A stretch of 15,678 nucleotides of DNA. Source: Thermococcus sp. (GTDB lineage: Archaea > Methanobacteriota_B > Thermococci > Thermococcales > Thermococcaceae). Below are positions 11,897 to 15,678 of the stretch, in pieces. How positions within the stretch are numbered: position 1 is the stretch's first letter; each line of letters begins with the position of its first letter. The DNA lies in NCBI GenBank assembly GCA_027062125.1, contig JAMOTW010000213.1, positions 1 through 15,678 on the forward strand, in the 5' to 3' direction. The notes below the pieces were generated by a model. It did no database searches, was not told the DNA's origin, and worked only from the letters and a program-made list of their open reading frames with translations. The position numbers and the translations under genes are program-made.

Positions 11897-12638
11897 GGTT
11901 CTGCTGATAGACAGGAGGGGCAAGCGCTACCTCGTCACGGTCTCAGAGAGGGAGTTCCACACCGACCTGGGCATACTCAAGCTCGGGGAGCTCATCGGAA
12001 AGCCCTACGGAACCTCGATAACCAGCCACAAGGGAGAGGAGTTCAGGGCCATCAGGCCGGACATCAACGACATAATAGCCAAGATGAGGCGCGGGCCGCA
12101 GATAATCCACCCGAAGGACGCGGGCATAATAATCGCCTACGCGGGTATCTCTCCGGGGGACACCGTTATCGAGGCCGGCGTCGGCAGCGGCGCCCTCACG
12201 ATTTTCCTGGCGAACATAGTGGGGCCCTTCGGAAGGGTTATCAGCTACGAGGTCAGGGAAGACCACGCCGAGATAGCCAGGAAGAACGTCGAGCTCGCTG
12301 GTTTCTCCGACAGGGTCACGATAAAGCTCAAGGACATCTACGAGGGCATCGACGAAGAGCACGCTGACCACATCGTGCTCGACCTGCCGCAACCGGAGAA
12401 CGTTCTCCCGCACGCGGTGGAGGTTCTACGCCCCGGGGGGTACTTCGTGGCCTACACCCCCTGCGCCAACCAGGTTCATCGCTTCTTCCAGGCGTTTCAG
12501 GATTACAGGAAGCACTTCTACAAACCGAGGGTCGTTGAGGTCCTCGTGAGGGAGCAGGAGGTCAAGAAGGAGTGCATGAGGCCCAAGACGACTATGCTGG
12601 CCCACACGGGGTACATAACCTTCATCCGGAAGCTGTGA
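11877..12638 (+). CDS. trmI: tRNA (adenine-N1)-methyltransferase TrmI (positions 57/58)
   Basis: A 253-aa class I SAM-dependent enzyme that makes m1A in the T-loop of tRNA. In Pyrococcus abyssi the orthologue modifies A57 and A58. The N-terminal beta domain (MIREGDKVLLIDRRGKRYLV) is followed by the SAM motif EAGVGSGAL (99-107), the acidic end of beta 2 (SYEVRED), and the catalytic Asp in VLDLPQP (Asp169). Cys196 and Cys233 are at the positions that form intersubunit disulfides in the P. abyssi tetramer. I chose the TTG at 11877: GGTGGGAG (11867-11874) precedes it, and the resulting length and cysteine numbering match the characterised enzyme. A GTG at 11868 lies in the ribosome binding site. 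The start overlaps the DUF257 gene; the 3' end overlaps the next gene by 17 bases. Confidence 0.95.
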   Translation: MIREGDKVLLIDRRGKRYLVTVSEREFHTDLGILKLGELIGKPYGTSITSHKGEEFRAIRPDINDIIAKMRRGPQIIHPKDAGIIIAYAGISPGDTVIEAGVGSGALTIFLANIVGPFGRVISYEVREDHAEIARKNVELAGFSDRVTIKLKDIYEGIDEEHADHIVLDLPQPENVLPHAVEVLRPGGYFVAYTPCANQVHRFFQAFQDYRKHFYKPRVVEVLVREQEVKKECMRPKTTMLAHTGYITFIRKL

Positions 12639-12837
12639 CCTTTTCTTCCTTTGCTCCTCCACTCTCTTCTTCGTACGTGAAGTACGCCAGCGCCCCGAAG
12701 ACCAGCACCCCAACGACCGCCTGGAGAATCGGACTTCCAGGCAGCGCGTGGAGGGCCCTTACGTTCCCGTAGATAACCGGCCAGAAGAGTGCAACCGCGG
12801 TCAGGACAACCGAGGCGATGTAGATTTGCCTTCTCAT
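12622..12837 (-). CDS. Small two-helix membrane protein, unknown function
   Basis: A 71-aa protein with two membrane helices (about 5-24 and 36-54) and a charged, glutamate- and lysine-rich cytoplasmic tail (TYEEESGGAKEEK). I do not recognise the family. The ATG at 12837 follows GGGGGGAA, and a promoter GAAAGG-ATTAAAAAAC (about 12868-12883 on the - strand) would start transcription near 12849. The in-frame GTG at 12864 lies before that start and is rejected. The gene converges on trmI with a 17-base overlap and is divergent from the Nfn operon, from which it is separated by about 165 bases of promoter region. Confidence 0.7.
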   Translation of the reverse strand: MRRQIYIASVVLTAVALFWPVIYGNVRALHALPGSPILQAVVGVLVFGALAYFTYEEESGGAKEEKVTASG

Positions 12838-12867
12838 CGTGTTCCCCCCTTCACCTCTCCCCACGAA

Positions 12868-12883
12868 TGTTTTTTAATCCTTT
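12868..12883 (-). promoter_or_regulatory. BRE/TATA promoter of the small two-helix membrane protein
   Basis: On the - strand GAAAGG (BRE) is followed by ATTAAAAAAC (TATA). The expected transcription start is near 12849, about 12 nt before the ATG at 12837. Confidence 0.65.
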
Positions 12884-12915
12884 CTCCCGCCGTCCGAGGA
12901 TACTTCCGAATCCTC

Positions 12916-12964
12916 AACCTTAGGTTAACAACAGATTTATAAGTACTCAAGGTTGTGAACCTTT
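12916..12964 (+). promoter_or_regulatory. Nfn operon promoter with two SurR-type GTTn3AAC sites
   Basis: The TATA box ATTTATAAG (12936-12944) predicts a start near 12964. GTT-AAC-AAC (12924-12932) lies just upstream of it and GTT-GTG-AAC (12952-12960) lies between TATA and start. Both match GTTn3AAC, the motif recognised by the Thermococcales sulfur-response regulator SurR. The downstream site extends to a perfect AAGGTT-GTG-AACCTT palindrome (12949-12963). A further inverted repeat AACCT-T-AGGTT (12916-12926) overlaps the upstream site. Confidence 0.6.
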
Positions 12965-13003
12965 AGATGACCAAGTTTGAACTCATGTACGGAGGTGTTC
13001 ATC

Positions 13004-13873
13004 GTGCCATACAAGATCCTTGAGAAGAAGGAAATCGCCATGCGCAACATATGGTACAAGATCCACGCGCCCCACGTGGCGAAGAAGGTCAAACCGGGCC
13101 AGTTCGTCATAGTCAGGGCCTTCAAGAACGGTGAGAGGATTCCCCTCACCCCCGTCATGTGGGACAGGGATGAGGGCTGGGTCGTTCTCATAACCTTCAT
13201 ACGCGGAAAGACCACCATGAGGATGGCCAACGAGCTGAAGCCGGGCGACGAGCTCCTCAACGTCGCCGGCCCGCTCGGAAACCCGGCCGAGATGGAGAAG
13301 TTCGGGAAGATACTCGCCATCGGCGCCTACACCGGAATAGTCGAAGTTTATCCGATAGCCAAGGCCTGGCAGGAGCTCGGAAACGACGTTACGACCCTCC
13401 ACGTCACCTTCGAGCCGATGGTCGTCCTCAAGGACGAGCTCGAGGGAGCCGTCAGCAGGCACATCCTCGAGACCGTCCCGATCGACCCGAACCTCGACTT
13501 CCCGGCCAACATGAAGAACGTCACCAAGAGGCTCACCGAGAAGGTGCGCGAGCTCCTCGAAAAGGAGGACTGGGACCTCGTGTTCATGGTCGGCCCCGCC
13601 GGAGACCAGAGGGCGGTCTTCAACGTCGTCAAGGAGTTCGGCATCCCCATGAAGTCCGACCTCCACCCGATTATGGTGGACGGAACCGGCATGTGCGGCG
13701 CCTGCCGTGTCACCGTCGGCGGTGAGGTCAAGTTCGCCTGCATAGACGGGCCGGAGTTCGACGCGTACCAGGTGAACTGGGACGAGCTCATAGCGAGGAG
13801 CGGGTACTACACGGATATGGAGCAGAGGGCCATGCAGGAGTACATGAAGGCCCTCCAGGGGGGTGAGCAGTAA
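13004..13873 (+). CDS. Ferredoxin:NADP oxidoreductase / sulfide dehydrogenase, small (beta) subunit
   Basis: A 289-aa flavoprotein of the NfnS/SudB group, partner of the following gene in a cytoplasmic complex that exchanges electrons between ferredoxin and NAD(P)H. The N-terminal half is an FAD-binding barrel (PGQFVIVRAF and RIPLTP, 45-50), followed by a nucleotide-binding domain. Near the C-terminus lies the [2Fe-2S] site with the family's unusual Asp-plus-three-Cys pattern D-X4-C-X2-C-X11-C (Asp226, Cys231, Cys234, Cys246). The nucleotide loop reads AIGAYTGIVEVYPIAK (105-120) instead of a GGGxG-type motif, so it may not bind NAD in the usual way. The GTG start is set by GGAGGTG (12991-12997); an ATG at 12977 is too near the expected transcription start. 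The stop overlaps the next start by one base. Confidence 0.92.
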   Translation: MPYKILEKKEIAMRNIWYKIHAPHVAKKVKPGQFVIVRAFKNGERIPLTPVMWDRDEGWVVLITFIRGKTTMRMANELKPGDELLNVAGPLGNPAEMEKFGKILAIGAYTGIVEVYPIAKAWQELGNDVTTLHVTFEPMVVLKDELEGAVSRHILETVPIDPNLDFPANMKNVTKRLTEKVRELLEKEDWDLVFMVGPAGDQRAVFNVVKEFGIPMKSDLHPIMVDGTGMCGACRVTVGGEVKFACIDGPEFDAYQVNWDELIARSGYYTDMEQRAMQEYMKALQGGEQ

Positions 13874-15312
13874 TGGCGGTTAAGAGGAAGATCATCAAGG
13901 AGCGCGTTCCGACGCCGGAGATGCCGGCGGAGGAGCGTATTAAGAGCTTCGCGGAGGTTAACCTCGGCTACACTTTCGAGCTTGCCGTTAAGGAGGCCGA
14001 GCGCTGCCTCCAGTGCCCGTACAACTACGCGCCCTGTATAAAGGGCTGTCCCGTCCACATCGACATTCCAGGCTTCATAAGCAAGCTCGTCCAGTACCGC
14101 GACGACCCCGACAAGGCCGTCAAGGAAGCCCTCAACGTCATCTGGGCCTGCAACTCCCTTCCCGCCACCACCGGAAGGGTCTGCCCGCAGGAGGACCAGT
14201 GTGAGATGAACTGTGTCATGGGCAAGGTCGGCGACAAGATAAACATCGGAAAGCTCGAGCGCTTCGTGGCCGACTACGCCCGTGAGAAGGGCATAGACGA
14301 GGAGCTCCTCTTCGAGATGATCCCGAAGATCGAGAAGAAGGGCCAGAGCGTGGCCATCATCGGTGCCGGGCCGGCAGGACTCACCGCCGCCGGCGAGCTC
14401 GCCAAGCTCGGCTACGACGTTACAATCTACGAGGCCCTCCACGAGGCCGGTGGAGTGCTCATGTACGGCATCCCCGAGTTCAGGCTGCCCAAGAGCATCG
14501 TCGAGAGCGAGATTGACAAGCTCAAGAAGCTTGGAGTCAAGATACTCACCGACCACATCGTTGGAAGAACCGTCACCATCGAGGAGCTCCTGGAGGAGTA
14601 CGACGCGGTCTTCATAGGCTCCGGCGCCGGAACCCCGAGGCTCATCAACGCGCCCGGTATAAACCTCAACGGAATCTACACCGCCAACGAGTTCCTTACC
14701 AGGGTCAACCTCATGAAGGCCTACCTGTTCCCCGAGTACGACACCCCCGTCAAGGTCGGCAAGAAGGTCGTCGTCATCGGCGCCGGAAACACCGCTATGG
14801 ATGCCGCGAGGAGCGCGAGGCGCTTCGGTGCCGAGGTCACAATAGCCTACCGCCGCGGCCCTGAGGACGTCAGCGCCAGGGTTGAGGAGGTCGAGCACGC
14901 CAAGGAGGAGGGCATAAAGTTCGAGTTCTTCGTGAACCCGGTCGAGTTCCTTGGTGAGAACGGCAAGGTCAGGGCGGTTAAGTTCGAGAAGATGAAGGCC
15001 CTCGACGAGAGGGACAGCAGGGGCAAGAGGAAGATAGTCGGAACCGGCGAGTACGTGGAGATAGAGGCCGACACCGTCATCATAGCCATCGGAAAGCACC
15101 CCAACAGGCTCATCGTCAACACGCCGGGCCTCAAGGTGGAGCGCGGAAGGATAGTCGTTGACGAGAACCTCATGACCAGCATCCCGGGAGTCTTCGCCGG
15201 TGGAGACGCGATAAGGGGAGAGGCCACGGTTATCCTCGCCATGGGCGACGGAAGGAGGGCCGCGAAGGCCATCCACGAGTACCTCACGAAGAAGAGGGAA
15301 GGCAACGCCTGA
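13873..15312 (+). CDS. Ferredoxin:NADP oxidoreductase / sulfide dehydrogenase, large (alpha) subunit
   Basis: A 479-aa homologue of the glutamate-synthase small chain (NfnL/SudA), often mis-named glutamate synthase. The N-terminal region holds ligands for two [4Fe-4S] clusters: Cys45, Cys48, Cys55, Cys59 and Cys93, Cys104, Cys110, Cys114. Glu107 in CPQEDQC lies where the family is known to use a glutamate ligand. FAD binds at AIIGAGPAGLTAAGELAKLG (161-180) and the C-terminal FAGGDA; the NADP site is VVVIGAGNTAMDAARSARR. It should oxidise or reduce NADP(H) and pass electrons by bifurcation to ferredoxin and the small-subunit FAD. No glutamine-amidotransferase or GltB gene is adjacent, which argues against glutamate synthesis. 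It is translationally coupled (TAATG) to the small-subunit gene. Confidence 0.94.
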   Translation: MAVKRKIIKERVPTPEMPAEERIKSFAEVNLGYTFELAVKEAERCLQCPYNYAPCIKGCPVHIDIPGFISKLVQYRDDPDKAVKEALNVIWACNSLPATTGRVCPQEDQCEMNCVMGKVGDKINIGKLERFVADYAREKGIDEELLFEMIPKIEKKGQSVAIIGAGPAGLTAAGELAKLGYDVTIYEALHEAGGVLMYGIPEFRLPKSIVESEIDKLKKLGVKILTDHIVGRTVTIEELLEEYDAVFIGSGAGTPRLINAPGINLNGIYTANEFLTRVNLMKAYLFPEYDTPVKVGKKVVVIGAGNTAMDAARSARRFGAEVTIAYRRGPEDVSARVEEVEHAKEEGIKFEFFVNPVEFLGENGKVRAVKFEKMKALDERDSRGKRKIVGTGEYVEIEADTVIIAIGKHPNRLIVNTPGLKVERGRIVVDENLMTSIPGVFAGGDAIRGEATVILAMGDGRRAAKAIHEYLTKKREGNA

Positions 15313-15336
15313 GGGTTTTATTTCTTTTTCTCTAAC
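15313..15336 (+). terminator. T-rich terminator of the Nfn operon
   Basis: Immediately after the TGA of the large-subunit gene comes GGGTTTTATTTCTTTTTCTC. Oligo-T tracts are the usual archaeal termination signal. The same bases encode the lysine-rich C-terminus of the convergent gene on the other strand. Confidence 0.65.
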
Positions 15337-15678
15337 ACCACTGCCAGATCAATTCCCGAGAATTCCCGGATTTTCTTCAAGATTCGTAGAATCTCATTGG
15401 CACTCAACCATCTGTAGAGATAGTAATCCCCTACTTGCATGAAAGCCTTATCATCCTGGTTTTTAAGCTTAGATTTTTCTGTCACAACGTATCCAGAGAT
15501 TACAGGTAGATGTCCTTTTTCAGTTAAAACAAACACAGCATACTGTCTTAGCAGTTCCCTCCACGTAGGTTTGGATATGCCTAACTTCCTCCACCCACTT
15601 TCAACTTTTACAAATCCTCTTACTGGTTTTGTGTTGGATACGGTTTTCAATTCAGAAATCTTTTTTGCATTATCCGGG
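15318..15678 (-). CDS. AT-rich gene of unknown function, 5' end outside window
   Basis: The frame stays open from the stop at 15318 to the right edge, so at least 119 residues are seen and the true start lies outside; the TTG at 15650 is not needed. Visible segments include SGWRKLGISKPTWRELLRQY, YAVFVLTEKGHLPVISGYVV, AFMQVGDYYLYRWLSANEIL and a lysine-rich end (VVLEKKK). It looks soluble, mixed alpha/beta, with no motif I recognise. Codon use and composition differ clearly from the rest: the two 60-base lines I counted are 35-40% GC while the Nfn genes next to it are far above that. This suggests recent acquisition, perhaps the edge of a mobile or defence island beyond the window. Function cannot be assigned. 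Confidence 0.7.
   Translation of the reverse strand, partial: PDNAKKISELKTVSNTKPVRGFVKVESGWRKLGISKPTWRELLRQYAVFVLTEKGHLPVISGYVVTEKSKLKNQDDKAFMQVGDYYLYRWLSANEILRILKKIREFSGIDLAVVLEKKK

Noticed and set aside
12865..13003. C/D-box or other small RNA in the Nfn promoter region
   Set aside because: No RTGATGA/CTGA box pair is seen on either strand; the repeats here fit regulator sites better.
13807..15276. A 489-codon open frame on the - strand opposite the Nfn large subunit
   Set aside because: It is a shadow of GC-rich codons: the translation is rich in Leu, Val, Asp and Glu without domain structure, while the + strand has clear FeS, FAD and NADP motifs.
13873..15312. Glutamate synthase small subunit
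   Set aside because: Sequence similarity is real, but the one-base overlap with a SudB/NfnS gene carrying the Asp-Cys3 [2Fe-2S] motif, and the absence of GltB or amidotransferase genes nearby, identify it as the Nfn/sulfide dehydrogenase large subunit.

Overview
The window is a piece of a hyperthermophilic archaeal chromosome, almost certainly from the Thermococcales and most likely Thermococcus. The protein-coding DNA is GC-rich, promoters are archaeal BRE/TATA boxes about 25 nt ahead of short leaders, and Shine-Dalgarno sequences are GGTG/GGAGG. The gene set includes Hel308/Hjm, SRP19, TrmI, DUF257, a stand-alone Lrp effector domain and an Nfn/sulfide-dehydrogenase pair. All statements come from reading the sequence; nothing was searched against a database.

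Layout, left to right. (1) 1-2429, + strand: the end of a class I aminotransferase, a half-size Gdt1/UPF0016 cation transporter, an MFS transporter and a small four-helix membrane protein, packed as one operon. (2) 2430-3056: an AT-richer island without a convincing gene but with seven compact hairpins or palindromes, two of them arranged as mirror-image hairpin-plus-inverted-repeat arms. It ends at a tRNA-Leu(UAG) gene on the - strand (3057-3144). (3) 3145-5855, + strand: an operon of a DUF2178-like membrane protein, a 65-aa XRE/YozG-type repressor, an ABC ATPase and an ABC-2 permease. It is driven by a TATA box followed directly by two tandem 16-bp palindromic repeats that look like the repressor's operator. 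(4) 5874-6719, - strand: a small unknown protein and a UPF0201 RNA-binding protein. The latter appears to share one symmetric TATA box with a divergent ZIP metal transporter (6791-7600). (5) 7586-10369, - strand: a UPF0200 P-loop kinase and the Hel308 repair helicase with a C-terminal PCNA-binding-like motif. (6) 10610-12837: a stand-alone Lrp/AsnC effector domain meeting SRP19 stop-to-stop, a divergent DUF257-trmI pair, and a small two-helix membrane protein. (7) 12865-15312, + strand: a two-gene ferredoxin:NADP oxidoreductase (Nfn/Sud family) whose promoter carries two copies of the GTTn3AAC motif known for the sulfur-response regulator SurR. (8) 15318 to the right edge, - strand: a 5'-partial, AT-rich gene of unknown function.

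Most of the window is conserved housekeeping: translation and secretion (tRNA, TrmI, SRP19), DNA repair (Hel308), redox balance (Nfn) and metal or solute transport. The least explained parts are the hairpin island, the regulated DUF2178/XRE/ABC operon and the AT-rich gene at the right edge. I did not find a clearly new defence or mobile system. The best leads are the tandem operator with its structured leader, the mirrored hairpin arms, and an Nfn small subunit whose nucleotide-binding motif departs from the usual NAD-binding form.
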